Origin: Fistularia commersonii | Lineage: Eukaryota; Chordata; Actinopteri; Syngnathiformes; Fistulariidae | DNA length: 64,000 nucleotides | Assembly (NCBI GenBank): GCA_037954325.1 | Contig: JBBMNZ010000016.1 | Span: forward strand, 2,642,001 to 2,706,000 | Direction of reading: 5' to 3' | Shown: piece after piece, positions 10,115 through 20,300 of the stretch | How positions within the stretch are numbered: the first letter of the stretch is position 1 | Layout of the letters: each line of letters starts with the position of its first letter | Translations under genes and position numbers: made by a program | Notes under the pieces: model-generated | The model's input: only the letters and a program-made list of their open reading frames with translations | Told to the model about the DNA's origin: nothing | Databases searched by the model: none

Positions 10115-11146
10115 CTATTTGTTAACCCACCCCTCCAAGTCATGGTATACCTTTTGGGTTTGCAGTTGTGGGTATGCCACACAGATCTGACAGAGTCTTT
10201 CTCTCCAGTCAGTGTAGGTTTTAATCCTGTGAGTGTGGCGCCACTTCATGTACTCCTCATAGGCTTGTCTGTGTGCCGCAAGATACCTCAAGTAGGCTGC
10301 TAGAGCTGCCGTGCTGTTAAAGTCGCCAACATGGATATAAGAGCCAGGGGGAGCTAGAGCCTCATACGTGGCCCTGCTTGGGCCAAGAACCACTGGCACA
10401 GAACCTGCTTGGTAAGCATTCCTCCACAGCTTCTCAGTAATGTAGTCTGTTGCTTCAGAGTTTTCAAATGCCAGGTAAAAGAAACACTTTGCAACAGTGG
10501 GCAAAAGATCTTCCTTCGACAGCGGTGTCTTGAGCCACCTACCGTACACCTCTATGGGGATACGGAGTTTTAGGCTGTTATAAATAGCAACACGAGTTTG
10601 GTGAGCCTTATAATTGCTGACTACCCAGCTTACTAGGCAGGATCGATTGGAAGTGCCCTGGTAGCTGACGTCACCCCCTTGAAGGGTTTGTCCATATGGA
10701 ACGGAAATATCTGCATCACGCCGATAGCTCAGTGTCCAGTTGAAGAGCCCATTGAACAAGGTGAGGTTTGCATTGTTGGCTGGAGGCTCCAGGGACAGCC
10801 AAACCCAATGCTGTGATGCTGGCCGCTCCAGGTGAAGAGGCAGTGATATCAAGCCATGGCTTAGCTCTTGGTGGTGAAATACAACAACATCCACTGTTGA
10901 GAAGACAGAGGTATCATCTGTCAGCAAACAGTGGCTGATGTTGTACATTTCCATGCATTTGTCACCACGGAGGCTGTAGGAGCGCCCGAAGGGCCAGTGC
11001 CACAGCAGTATGCTAATGTTTCTCCTTGGATGGTTCGGGTGATATTCATGCTCACGGTTCATCCCGTTGAAGAAGATGTAATAAAGCAGGAATGATAGGG
11101 AACTGAGGAGGAGCAGGAGGAAGGTCCTTGAGCACCATGTGTTCAT
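10115..11146 (-). CDS. fut7: alpha-1,3-fucosyltransferase, FUT7-like
   Basis: An uninterrupted 343-codon frame, the same size as mammalian FUT7 (342). FUT7 transfers fucose from GDP-fucose to GlcNAc of sialylated type-2 chains in the Golgi to make sialyl-Lewis-x. The protein is a type II membrane enzyme: short basic N-terminus, hydrophobic anchor at residues 8-26, then a luminal domain. Landmarks are FNWTLSYRRDADISVPYG (131-152), the donor-binding family motif FYLAFENSEATDYITEKLWRN (223-243) with VPVVLGPSRATYEA, and YTDWRERLCQIC plus KVYHDLEGW at the end, the latter closest to FUT7 among family members. Six N-glycosylation sequons occur (N43, N69, N127, N136, N167, N277). The acceptor motif reads WVWLSLEPP, where relatives usually have ESP. 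An acceptor-like ctctcag just upstream of the ATG suggests a spliced 5' UTR. FUT4 or FUT9 are less likely. Confidence 0.85.
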   Translation of the reverse strand: MNTWCSRTFLLLLLSSLSFLLYYIFFNGMNREHEYHPNHPRRNISILLWHWPFGRSYSLRGDKCMEMYNISHCLLTDDTSVFSTVDVVVFHHQELSHGLISLPLHLERPASQHWVWLSLEPPANNANLTLFNGLFNWTLSYRRDADISVPYGQTLQGGDVSYQGTSNRSCLVSWVVSNYKAHQTRVAIYNSLKLRIPIEVYGRWLKTPLSKEDLLPTVAKCFFYLAFENSEATDYITEKLWRNAYQAGSVPVVLGPSRATYEALAPPGSYIHVGDFNSTAALAAYLRYLAAHRQAYEEYMKWRHTHRIKTYTDWRERLCQICVAYPQLQTQKVYHDLEGWVNK

Positions 11147-11369
11147 ATCTGAGAGTTAAATGGTAAAAGACTCCTGTGGAGGGGTAGATCAGATATTTTC
11201 ATCCAGGCAGAATGTGCAGTGTGATGCTTTAATTACAGTTTTTTAAAAGCAGGCTAACATTAACATATCTAATAATGTAGCAATTAGCAGCATATAGTGT
11301 ATCTGCACTGACTTTTTGATAAGTGTTTTTTCAAACTGGTGAATTTTGCTCCAGAATACTTGAGGTTAT

Positions 11370-12468
11370 TTCTTCCTCGAGACCTCTTGCCTGGCAGCTC
11401 CAATTCCAGCATCCATCTACCGATATATTCTCTATCCCTCCTCTGTACATGACCAAACCATCTCAGTCTGGCTTCTCTGACCTTCTCTCCAAAACATCTA
11501 ACATGTGCTGTTCCTCTGATAGACTCATTCCTGATCCTATCCATCCTGGTCACTCCCAAAGAGAACCTCAACATCTTCATCTCTGCAACCTCTAGTTCTG
11601 CCTCCGGTCTTTTTGTAATTGTCACAGTTTCTAGTCCATACATCATCGCTGGTCTCGCCACTGTCTTGTACACCTTTCCTTTCATTCTGGCTGATAGTCT
11701 TCTATCACATAGTACCCCTGACACTTTTCTCCACCCATTCCAACCTGCTTGGACCCGTCTCTTCAACTCTTTTCCACAATCTCCGGTGCTCTGGACTGTT
11801 GACCCCAAGTACCTGAATCCTCCAGCTTCTTGATCTCCACTCCCTGTAGCCTTACCCTTCCACCCGAGTTCCTCTTATTCATACACATATATTCTGTCTT
11901 GCCACGACTAACTTTCATGCCTCTCCTTTCCAGAGCATACCTCCACCTCTCTAGATTTTCCTCTACCTGTTTTCTGCTCTCACTACAGATCACAATGTCA
12001 TCTGCAAACATCATGGTCCATGGGGATTCCTGTCTCACCTCATCTGTCAGCCTATCCATCACCATTGCGAACAAGAAGGGGCTCAGAGCTGATCCCTGAT
12101 GGAGTCCCACCTCCACCTTAAACTTCTCGGTTACTCCTACAGCACACCGCACCAGTGTCTCACAGCTAGCATACATGTCCTGCACCAGTCTAACATACTT
12201 CTCGGCCACTCCAGACTTCCTCATACAATACCAGAGCTCCTCTCTTGGCACCCTGTCATATGCTTTTTCTAGGTCTACAAAAACGCAATGCAACTCCCTC
12301 TGGCCTTCTCTGTACTTTTCTATTAGCATTCTCAACGCAAATACTGCATCTGTAGTACTCTTCCGAGGCATGAAGCCATACTGCTGTTCACAAATGCTGA
12401 CTTCTGCTCTCAGTCTAGTTTCCACTACTCTTTCCCATAACTTCATTGTATGGCTCATCAACTTTCTA
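11370..12468 (-). mobile_element. RTE LINE copy A, truncated at both ends
   Basis: Minus-strand copy of the same RTE family as the element at 14,906. It covers the reverse transcriptase from MSHTMKLWERVVETRLRAEV onward, including VFVDLEKAYDRVPREELWY, LHQGSALSPFLFAMVMDRL and the catalytic MMFADDIVIC (about 11,997-12,008). The thumb and C-terminal region follows to LPGKRSRGR. One frame break near 11,800 separates the two open parts. The 3' end stops right after SRGR, so about 120 bases of terminal sequence and the triplet tail are missing. The 5' boundary falls within the early RT domain. Both ends touch DNA that is not the expected element sequence. Confidence 0.85.
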
Positions 12469-12479
12469 GATTCTCTAGA

Positions 12480-12771
12480 TTTTCCTCTACCTGTTGTCTG
12501 CTCTCACTACAGATCACATGGAGATTCCTGTCTAATCTAATCTGTAAGCCTATCCATCACCATTGCGAACAAGAAGGGGCTCAGAGCTGATCCCTGATGG
12601 AGTCTCACTTCCACCTTGAACATCTCTGTTACCCCTACAGCACACCATACCACTGTCCCACAGCTAGCATACATGTCCTCCACCAGTTTAACATACTCCA
12701 TGCCACTTCAGACTTCCTCATACAATACCAGAGCTCCTCTCTTGACACCCTGTCATATGCTTTTTCTAGGT
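12480..12771 (-). mobile_element. RTE LINE copy B, fragment lacking the catalytic motif
   Basis: A second, more diverged piece of the RTE reverse transcriptase, in the same orientation and immediately upstream of copy A. It spans from the VDLEKAYD region (near 12,771) to the ERWRYA-upstream region (near 12,480). Compared with copy A it lacks about 27 bases exactly over the FADD active-site codons, so it cannot have encoded an active enzyme in this form. Confidence 0.75.
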
Positions 12772-13990
12772 CTTATTCACTATTTCATGAGATCCTTATA
12801 TTTATGACAAGTTTAAATGCTTTACTTGTTTTTATAAGATATTATCCTCCTATTACTACAGACATATTACATATTATAACAGTCAACTATGTTCGTTTCA
12901 GCTCTTGAATGTTAAGTGAGAAAAATACTTCAATATCTATTTATAATATTGTTAAAGGGACAGATAAAAGCATACTGCAAGAGAGTGTTGGATGTTTATT
13001 GAAATAGTTTTCTTTCCATGCTCATCCATTTCATACTTAATGACAAAATTTGCCATAATTGTGCCATTTTTATTTTATTCTATTTTATTTTATTACCTTT
13101 GTACAACATTTACTGTGTTCTGTAATATTCTCACATCATAACATATTTAACCATAAATAACACCAGATATCAGATAGAGCTGTAAGGATGTCTGCATTTG
13201 GCAATAGTGTTCAGAGTTTCCGCTTCAATAAATGATAGTTGAGAGTTTGCTCATCAATGTTAACGATTATTTCTAGGACTGTCCAAATATTCAAAAAGAG
13301 TTTGCAAAAAATAAAGAAACAATTCAATTTCTTGTAAGATAAAATGTTACAATCGACACTAACTATGAGTGTTTTGTATATGCTAATGAGAAATGTGGTA
13401 TAAGACAAAATGTATTTATAGAATGACTTTGGCTCTTACCTGGGCAATACGTCATCTGGCTGCCTGCCAATGGTGGTTTATGTTATTAAACTCAGCTTGC
13501 AGTAAACAAATGCATGCATTCATGCATGCACACGCACACACATGAACACACCTGCACACACCTACGCACTCATGCACATTTGCACATGTGTGCACCCACA
13601 AGAACGCACATACACACAACTGGGTGTGCCACCTTGCCCCCTAAACTTGCATTAATCCAACTTTTAAACAGCCTGATCATTTGCCGCTTGCAGAATAAGC
13701 TCAGCCCACTTGGGTGGCAGTTTTCTACTTCTAACCACAAACTGGTATTTCTTCCTGTTGTACATGTTAATGGCGGAAATGGGCACTGAGTAACATAGAA
13801 ACAGCCTACATTTCCATACCCTCCCCCTGGCTCACTTATCAGTTTGATTCCAAATACTTTCTCTCAGAATGTGGCTTTGTCTCAGCAGCACCATCTTTCC
13901 AATTTTCAAGAAATATTCCAACATCACTTCTGATAAAGGGTATGGACTGAACTGGTTATATGCTGCATTAGATTGGTTTTTCTGTGCAAA
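12772..13990. other. intergenic DNA
   Basis: AT-rich to about 13,500, then a degenerate CA-rich, ACACAC/TGCA low-complexity patch at about 13,510-13,620. No gene or recognisable transposon is seen. Confidence 0.4.
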
Positions 13991-13993
13991 ATA

Positions 13994-14905
13994 GAACTGG
14001 TGTATTACCTGGAAGGAAGTGCAGGAGTATATGCCGGAAAAAAAGGTTTACAAAGAAGAAGTGGGACACTGAGGGAACTGAGAAGAGAAAACAGGACCTC
14101 AGGGAGATGCAGTCAAGGTGAAAGTAGAGGCAGCAAAGGTCAAATAAAAGGTGTGTGATGACTTGTATGCTTGGTTGGACAGTAGGGAGGGAATGAACGA
14201 TTTATACAGGTTGGCAAAACAGAGAGACAGAGATTGGAACTGATGAATGAGGAATATAAAAGAGGGTGAAGGGTAGGAGATGTGACTATTGTGGACCCCG
14301 AAGTAGCGGAGATGAGTAAAGGTGAAGTGAGGAGTGCATTGAGGAGGATGAAGAGGGGGAAGGTAGTTGGTCCTGATGATCTACCTGTGGAGGAATGGAA
14401 GTGCCTCAAAGGGCGGCAGTAGAGTTTCTGGTTAGATTATTCAACAGAAACGTGGTGAGCAAGAGGATACCCGAGGAATTGAGGAGAAGTGGGAGGGTGC
14501 CTATTTTTGAGTTGAATTGCGGTAACTATTGAGAAATAGAGTCGACGAGCCATACAATTAAGTTATGGAAAAGAGTAGCGGAAACTAGACTGAGAAATCA
14601 GCATATGTCAGCAGAAGTATGGGTCCACTTTGAAAATGCTGAGAGTAGTAGAGAAGGTCGGAGTATTTGCACTGTACCTTAATAAATCTAGAAAATGCAT
14701 ATGATGGAGTGCTGAGACGGGAACTAATGTAATGTATGAGAAAGTCTGGAGTGGCAGAGAAGTATGTTTGAGATGTACAGGACATGTATGAGAGCTGTGA
14801 GATAGTGGTAAGATATGCCATAGATGTGAAAGAGGAGTTCTCAAGAGGTGGAGGTATGCCCTTGAAAGAAGAGGAATTTGCCACAGCAAGACAGAATACA
14901 TGCAC
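13994..14905 (+). mobile_element. old RTE LINE copy, left half (host of the nest)
   Basis: A decayed plus-strand RTE copy aligned by eye to the younger element from about its position 18,250 to 19,463. Recognisable pieces include GAAGTGCAGGAGTAT, the region matching KAVGPDDIPVEVWK (ggtcctgatgatctacctg), and the AYD and CRRGMK-upstream regions. It has many substitutions, deletions and stops. It ends at the target-site duplication AGAATACATGCAC (14,893-14,905), where the younger RTE begins, and resumes at 20,301. Confidence 0.8.
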
Positions 14906-15002
14906 AATGCAGCCTCAGGGCGGCACTGGCCCGTGTCTCTCCAAGCCTGCCTTGGGGGGACACGGAGCAGTGTCTCCCTGTGCCGGTCCCAAGCCCGGAT
15001 AA

Positions 15003-15440
15003 ATGCAGAGGGTTGCGTCAGGAAGGGCATCCGGCGTAAAACTTTTGCCAAAACCAAATATGCGAGACAACCAAAACTATACCATACCGGATCGGTCGCG
15101 GACCGGGTTAACAACGACCGCCATTGGTACTGATGACCTACAGGGTACTAATGGAAATTGGGCTGCTGTGGGTCGAAGAACAAGAACAAGAAGAAGAGGA
15201 GGAGTGCGTGTTCGGAAGCAGAGAGAGAGGAGGAAAGGAAAGAGTCTGGAACTGAAAGTAGGGACTTTGAATATTGGGACCATGACAGGAAAAGGTAGAG
15301 AGTTGGTGGACATGATGCAGAGAAGGAAGGTGGATATACTGTGTGTCCAGGAGACCAGGTGGAAAGGTAGTAAGGCTAGAAGCTTAGGAGCAGGCTTTAA
15401 GTTATACTATTATGGTACTGACAAGAAGAGAAATGGAGTA
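15003..15440 (+). pseudogene. RTE ORF, N-terminal part (start of endonuclease)
   Basis: 146 codons from the first ATG to the insertion site. A basic leader (about residues 50-85, rich in Arg) precedes the apurinic/apyrimidinic-type endonuclease start: VGTLNIGTMTGKGRELVDMM, then VDILCVQETRWKG with the conserved catalytic Glu in QET. The frame runs into TGA four codons after the GTA at 15,438-15,440 only because of the inserted LINE; it continues in frame at 17,487. The start choice is provisional, as RTE start sites vary. Confidence 0.8.
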
Positions 15441-17486
15441 TGAATGAATTAATGAATGAATTTTATTTAAGGACAGACAGTACAGTGCCATTAAACATTT
15501 CAGCATAAAATGCGATATGAGAAGATGGATGTACCAGACAGGCTTAGCAGAGTTGCTATATTGCACCCGGCTGTCCGTGGGTGGAGTAAATGTACTCCAT
15601 TGGGGAATAAAAACAATTAGAAGTAGCTAAAACAGGTTGAAGACAGGTTAAAACCGGAAAACAAGTTAAAACATGTTAAAACCAGTTAAAACCGCTTGCT
15701 TGTGGTTAGGGCCGTGATAAGAGTTTCATATCATTCTTTTTTTTTTTTTTTTTATTATATGCAAAAGCAAGGCGGAAGCATCAAGGAGGCTGGCGGGGCT
15801 GGTCGCTAGACAGTTTGGCTCGAGACAGAGACGGTTCTGGCTTAGTGTTGGCATATTTGTTTTCTTTTAGCAGGAGCTGTTTGGTGGCTTCAATGAAGCT
15901 CCGAAGACTCAAAGTTTTAACTCCTAGGGGCAGATTGTTCCAGAGTTTTGGGCCGACGAAAGAGAGCGAGTTCTGACCGAAAGATGTTTTTTTGTTTGGA
16001 ATGGAGCAGTTTCCCTGGGTGCCACTTCTTAGGTTGTTGTGGGATTTGTCAAAGAATTCTAGGGGGCCGGGGGCTGCACCGCTTAGTATTTTGTGGACTA
16101 GGGTGAGGTTTGCTAATTCGAAGATGTGTGGGAGGGCAAGAAGATTATGTTTTTCGAGGATTCTACAGTGGTGATGTGTGAGATTTTTTTTATCTAGAAT
16201 TTTTAGTGCTCTTTTGTGCACAGCTGTAATTTTGAAAATCGCATTACTAGTGGCGAAACCCCAGGTAGTGCTGCAGTATGTTATTCGGGAGATGATGAGG
16301 GCGTTATAGAATGTTTTGGCGGCCTCTAGGGAGAGAGAGTCTCTTATCTGTTTGAAGGTGTATACTGTCCTTTTCAGTTTGTGGGACAGGGCGTTGGCTT
16401 GTTTTTCGAAGTTTAGGTGGTTGTCAATGATAATGCCTAGGTATTTTGTTTCGGTGACGTTTTGGATTGGCTCATTATTAACCGTAAGAGTGAGATTGTG
16501 GTTGGGTGGTAGTGCTCTGATTGAGAACAAGACCGCCATTGTTTTTTTGACATTGAGCGGTAAATGGTTGGTTTCTAACCAACCCGCGATTCTACTTAGA
16601 GCGCTGTTTAGGGTAGTGTTGATTTCGCTTATGCTTTTCGCATGAGCCAGGACGACTGTGTCGTCTGCATACATTTGTGTCATGATATTTGGGCAGATGC
16701 TTGGGAGGTCGTTGATGTACATACTAAATAGGAGCGGAGCTAATGTCGAACCTTGTGGCACTCCCATGGTGCATTTTCCAAATGTGGATCTGCTTCCGTT
16801 GATATTTACGGTTTGGGTTCGGTTATTTAGGTAGGAGGCGAGCCAGTCGCGTGTGTTATTAGATAGGTTGAAGAGTTTCAATTTTTCAATGAGAGTTTTA
16901 TGATTGACGGTATCAAAAGCTTTTCTGAGATCCAGAAAGATGGCGCCTACCTTAAAGCCGTTGTCTAGATGTTTTTTGATAAGTTCTATTAGATGGCAGC
17001 ATGCAGTTTCGGTGGAGTATTTGGGTCTAAATCCGAATTGCATGGGGTGAAGTAGTTGGTTGGCCTCTAGATGGTTTGTTAGTTGCTTCGCTACTGTTTT
17101 TTCTATTACTTTGGAAAAAACCGGTAGGATGCTAATTGGTCTGTAGTTATTTACGTCTTGAGCGTTTCCCGCTTTATGAATCGGCGTGACCACAGATTTT
17201 TTCAGCGCCTCAGGGAAGGTGTTGTTGACAAAGGAGTTGTTGATCAGTGACGTTAGGGGGAGCACAAGTGCTAATTTGTTACGTTTGACCGTGCCGGCAT
17301 CGATGTTATATATGTCCTTGGCTCTGGAGTTCGAGAGCGATGTGATGTAGTTTAGGGTCTCTAACTGTGTTATTGGTAAGAGCTCAAGGGGTGGTGTTTG
17401 GAAAAGGGGGGCCGAGACAGAGATAACACTGTCCGCCATTGGACAGATGTTGAGGAAGTGTTTGTTAAATGCATCGGCAACTTGTA
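15441..17486 (-). mobile_element. 5'-truncated Jockey-superclade LINE nested in the RTE
   Basis: It lies opposite to its host element. The 3' terminus is at the left, where the plus strand reads TGAATGAATTAATGAATGAA, that is an (ATTC)n-like tail on the element strand. The 5' truncation is at 17,486, inside the linker before the reverse transcriptase (VADAFNKHFLNICP). The trinucleotide GTA is present on both sides (15,438-15,440 and 17,484-17,486) and is the only possible target duplication. The 3' UTR, about 340 bases, contains an A-rich run (plus-strand T-run near 15,736-15,753) and four closely spaced GTTAAAAC motifs at about 15,649-15,691. Confidence 0.88.
15781..17439 (-). CDS. reverse transcriptase ORF of the nested LINE (L2/CR1/Rex1-type)
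   Basis: 552 codons without interruption from a Met, and open further upstream to the truncation point. Reverse transcriptase motifs: NNYRPISILPVFSKVIEK, QFGFRPKYSTETA, GAIFLDLRKAFDTVNHKTL, GVPQGSTLAPLLFSMYINDL, the catalytic YADD at 16,660-16,671, and KTKYLGIIIDNHLNF-like block. The C-terminal half has YCSTTWG and FVGPKLWNNLP, typical of the CR1/L2/Rex1 group. The endonuclease domain is entirely missing through 5' truncation, so this copy cannot move on its own, yet the RT frame has no stop, which marks a recent insertion. I cannot decide between L2, CR1 and Rex1 by eye. Confidence 0.85.
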   Translation of the reverse strand: MADSVISVSAPLFQTPPLELLPITQLETLNYITSLSNSRAKDIYNIDAGTVKRNKLALVLPLTSLINNSFVNNTFPEALKKSVVTPIHKAGNAQDVNNYRPISILPVFSKVIEKTVAKQLTNHLEANQLLHPMQFGFRPKYSTETACCHLIELIKKHLDNGFKVGAIFLDLRKAFDTVNHKTLIEKLKLFNLSNNTRDWLASYLNNRTQTVNINGSRSTFGKCTMGVPQGSTLAPLLFSMYINDLPSICPNIMTQMYADDTVVLAHAKSISEINTTLNSALSRIAGWLETNHLPLNVKKTMAVLFSIRALPPNHNLTLTVNNEPIQNVTETKYLGIIIDNHLNFEKQANALSHKLKRTVYTFKQIRDSLSLEAAKTFYNALIISRITYCSTTWGFATSNAIFKITAVHKRALKILDKKNLTHHHCRILEKHNLLALPHIFELANLTLVHKILSGAAPGPLEFFDKSHNNLRSGTQGNCSIPNKKTSFGQNSLSFVGPKLWNNLPLGVKTLSLRSFIEATKQLLLKENKYANTKPEPSLSRAKLSSDQPRQPP

Positions 17487-20099
17487 GGAGTTATCTTGAA
17501 GGAGGAGTTTGTTAGGAACATCCTAGAGGTGAAAAGAATGTCAGATAGACTTATGAGTCTGAAACTGGAAATTGAAGGCGTGATGCTCAATGTTGTTAGC
17601 GGCTATGCCCCGGAGGTGGGATGTGAATCTGAAGAGAAGGAGAAGTTCTGGAATGAGTTGGATGAAGTGATGCAGAATATTCCCAGAAATGAGAGAGTGG
17701 TCATTGGTGCAGACTTCAATGGACATGTTGGTGAAGGCAATAGAGGGGATGAAGAAGTGATGGGCAGATTTGGTATCCAGGATAGGAATGCAGAGGGACA
17801 GATGGTGGTAGATTTTGCAAAAAGGATGGAAATGGCTGTAGTGAACACCTTTTTCCAGAAAAAACAGGAACATAGGGTAACTTATAAGAGCGGAGGTAGG
17901 AGCACGCAGGTAGACTACATCTTGTATAGACGAGGTAACCTGAAAGAGATCAGTGACTGCAAAGTAGTTGTGGGTGAGAGTGTAGCCAGACAGCATAGGA
18001 TGGTGGTTTGTAGGATGACTCTGGTGACAAGGAAGATGAAGAGGACAAAGGCAGAGCAGAGGACAAAATGGTGGAAGCTGAAAAGGGAGGAGTGTTGCAT
18101 GGTTTTCAGGGAGGAGTTGAGAAAGGGTCTGGGTGGTCAGGGAGAGCTTCCAGATGATTGGACAACTACAGCTAGTGTTATCAGGGAGACAGGTAGAAGA
18201 GTACTTGGTGTGTCATCTGGAAGGAAAGTAGATAAGGAGACTTGGTGGTGGAATGAGGAAGTGCAGGAGTGTATACAGAGAAAGCGGTTAGCGAAGAAGA
18301 AGTGGGATACTGAGAGGACTGAAGAGAGCAGACAGGAGTTCAGGGAGGTGCGGCGAAAGGTAAAGATAGAGGTAGCAAAGGCAAAAAAAAGGGCTTATGA
18401 TGACTTGTATGATCGGTTGGATAGTAAGGAGGGTGAGAATGAGCTATACAGGTTGGCGGAACAGAGAGATAAAGATGGAAAGGATGTACAGGATGTGATA
18501 AAGGACAGAGAGGGAAATGTATTGACAGATGCTAGAAGAGTGATGGGAAGATGGAAAGAGTACTTTGAAGAGCTGATGAATGTGGAAAATGAAAGAGAGG
18601 CAAGGGTAGAAGAGGTGATTATCGTAGACCACAAAGTAGCAAAAATTAGTAAAAGTGAAGTGAGGAAGGCATTGAAGAGGATGAAGAGTGGAAAAGCAGT
18701 TGGTCCTGATGATATACCTGTGGAGGTGTGGAAGTGTCTAGGAGAGGCAGCGGTAGATTTTCTGACTAGATTATTCAACAGGATCTTAGAGAGTGAGAAG
18801 ATGCCTGAAGAATGGAGACAAAGTGTGATGGTGCCTATTTTTAAGAATAAAGGGGATGTGCAGAATTGTGGCAACTACAGAGGGATAAAGTTGATGAGCC
18901 ATACAATGAAGTTATGGGAAAGAGTAGTGGAAACGAGACTGAGAGCAGAAGTCAGCATTTGTGAACAGCAGTATGGCTTCATGCCTAGGAAGAGTACTAC
19001 AGATGCAGTATTTACGTTGAGAATGCTAATAGAAAAGTACAGAGAAGGCCAGAGGGAGTTGCATTGCGTTTTTGTAGACCTAGAAAAAGCATATGACAGG
19101 GTGCCAAGAGAGGAGCTCTGGTATTGTATGAGGAAGTCTGGAGTGGCCGAGAAGTATGTTAGACTGGTGCAGGACATGTATGCTAGCTGTGAGACACTGG
19201 TACGGTGTGCTGTAGGAGTAACCGAGAAGTTTAAGGTGGAGGTGGGACTCCATCAGGGATCAGCTCTGAGCCCCTTCTTGTTCGCAATGGTGATGGATAG
19301 GCTGACAGATGAGGTTAGACAGGAATCCCCATGGACCATGATGTTTGCGGATGACATTGTGATCTGTAGTGAGAGCAGAAAACAGGTAGAGGAAAATCTA
19401 GAGAGGTGGAGGTATGCTCTGGAAAGGAGAGGAATGAAAGTTAGTCGCAGCAAGACAGAATATATGTGTGTGAACGAGAGGAACTCGGGTGGAGCGGCGA
19501 GACTACAGGGAGTGGAGATCAAGAAGCTGGAGGATTTCAGGTACTTAGGGTCAACAGTCCAGAGCAACGGAGAGTGCATAAAAGAGGTGAAGAGACGGGT
19601 CCAAGCAGGTTGGAATGGGTGGAGAAAAGTGTCAGGGGTACTATGTGATAGAAGACTGTCAGCCAGAATAAAAGGAAAGGTGTACAAGTCAGTGGTGAGA
19701 CCAGCGATGATGTATGGACTAGAAACTGTTACAATGACCAAAAGACAGCAGGCAGAACTAGAGGTTGCAGAGATGAAGATGTTGAGGTTCTCTTTGGGAG
19801 TGACCAGGATGGATAGGATCAGGAATGAGTCTATCAGAGGGACGGCACATGTTCGATGTTTTGGAGAGAAGGTCAGAGAAGCCAGACTGAGATGGTTCGG
19901 TCATGTACAGAGAAGAGATAGTGAATATATTGGTAGACGGATGCTGGAATTGGAGCTGCCAGGCAAGAGGTCTCGAGGAAGACCAAAGAGAAGATTTATG
20001 GACGTCGTGAGAGAGGATATGAAGGTAGCTGGTGTGAGAGAGGAAGATACAGAGAATAGGGTTAGATGGAGAAAGTTGACTCGCTGTGGCGACCCCTGA
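17487..20099 (+). pseudogene. RTE ORF, rest of endonuclease plus reverse transcriptase
   Basis: 870 codons then TGA, uninterrupted. Endonuclease motifs are VIGADFNGHVGEGNRGDE, RSTQVDYILYRR and the final ARQHRMVVCRM, where relatives generally show a similar H-R-L-V block. Reverse transcriptase motifs follow in order: SGKAVGPDDIPVEVWK, NYRGIKLMSHTMKLWERV, QYGFMPRKSTTDAVF, VFVDLEKAYDRVPR, GLHQGSALSPFLFAMV, and the catalytic FADD at 19,344-19,355. A C-terminal domain has RTAHVRCFGEKV-like, RLRWFGHVQRR and LPGKRSRGRPKRR blocks. The protein would reverse transcribe its own RNA at a nicked target. It is a pseudogene only because the N-terminal exon-like part is separated by a nested insertion. Confidence 0.85.
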
Positions 20100-20114
20100 C
20101 GGGAAAAGCCGAAA

Positions 20115-20291
20115 GAAGAAGAAGAAGAAGAAGAAGAAGAAGAAGAAGAAGAAGAAGAAGAAGAAGAAGAAGAAGAAGAAGAAGAAGAAGAAGAAGAAGA
20201 AGAAGAAGAAGAAGAAGAAGAAGAAGAAGAAGAAGAAGAAGAAGAAGAAGAAGAAGAAGAAGAAGAAGAAGAAGAAGAAGAAGAAGAAGAA
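20115..20291 (+). repeat. pure (GAA)n array, 59 units
   Basis: An unbroken GAA/TTC triplet tract of 177 bases with no visible interruption. It begins directly after the RTE 3' UTR and ends at the target-site duplication, so it is the expanded 3' tail of the younger RTE. Long homopurine GAA tracts are known to form triplex or sticky DNA. The long poly-Glu/Lys/Arg/Ser/Phe/Leu frames here are by-products of the repeat. Confidence 0.97.
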
Positions 20292-20300
20292 TACATGCAC

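Larger units (their letters stand above)
14906..20291 (+). mobile_element. full-length RTE-clade LINE, interrupted by a nested LINE
   Basis: The 5' end AATGCAGCCTCAGGGCGGC follows the target-site duplication AGAATACATGCAC at 14,893-14,905; the same 13 bases recur at 20,288-20,300 after the 3' tail. The element has a 5' UTR of about 100 bases, one long ORF (two parts, 15,003-15,440 and 17,487-20,099), a very short 3' UTR ending GGGAAAAGCCGAAA, and a pure GAA-triplet tail. This is the standard architecture of RTE elements: one ORF with apurinic-type endonuclease and reverse transcriptase, short 3' UTR and microsatellite tail. A 2-kb Jockey-superclade LINE sits inside the ORF at 15,441-17,486. 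Removing that insertion leaves an open frame of 1,016 codons, so the copy was intact when interrupted. Confidence 0.92.

Noticed and set aside
11323..12540. Plus-strand open frames rich in Ser, Thr and Leu
   Set aside because: They are the antisense of the minus-strand RTE copies.
17541..19741. Several minus-strand open frames of 60-160 codons
   Set aside because: They are antisense shadows of the RTE reverse transcriptase ORF with no recognisable motifs.
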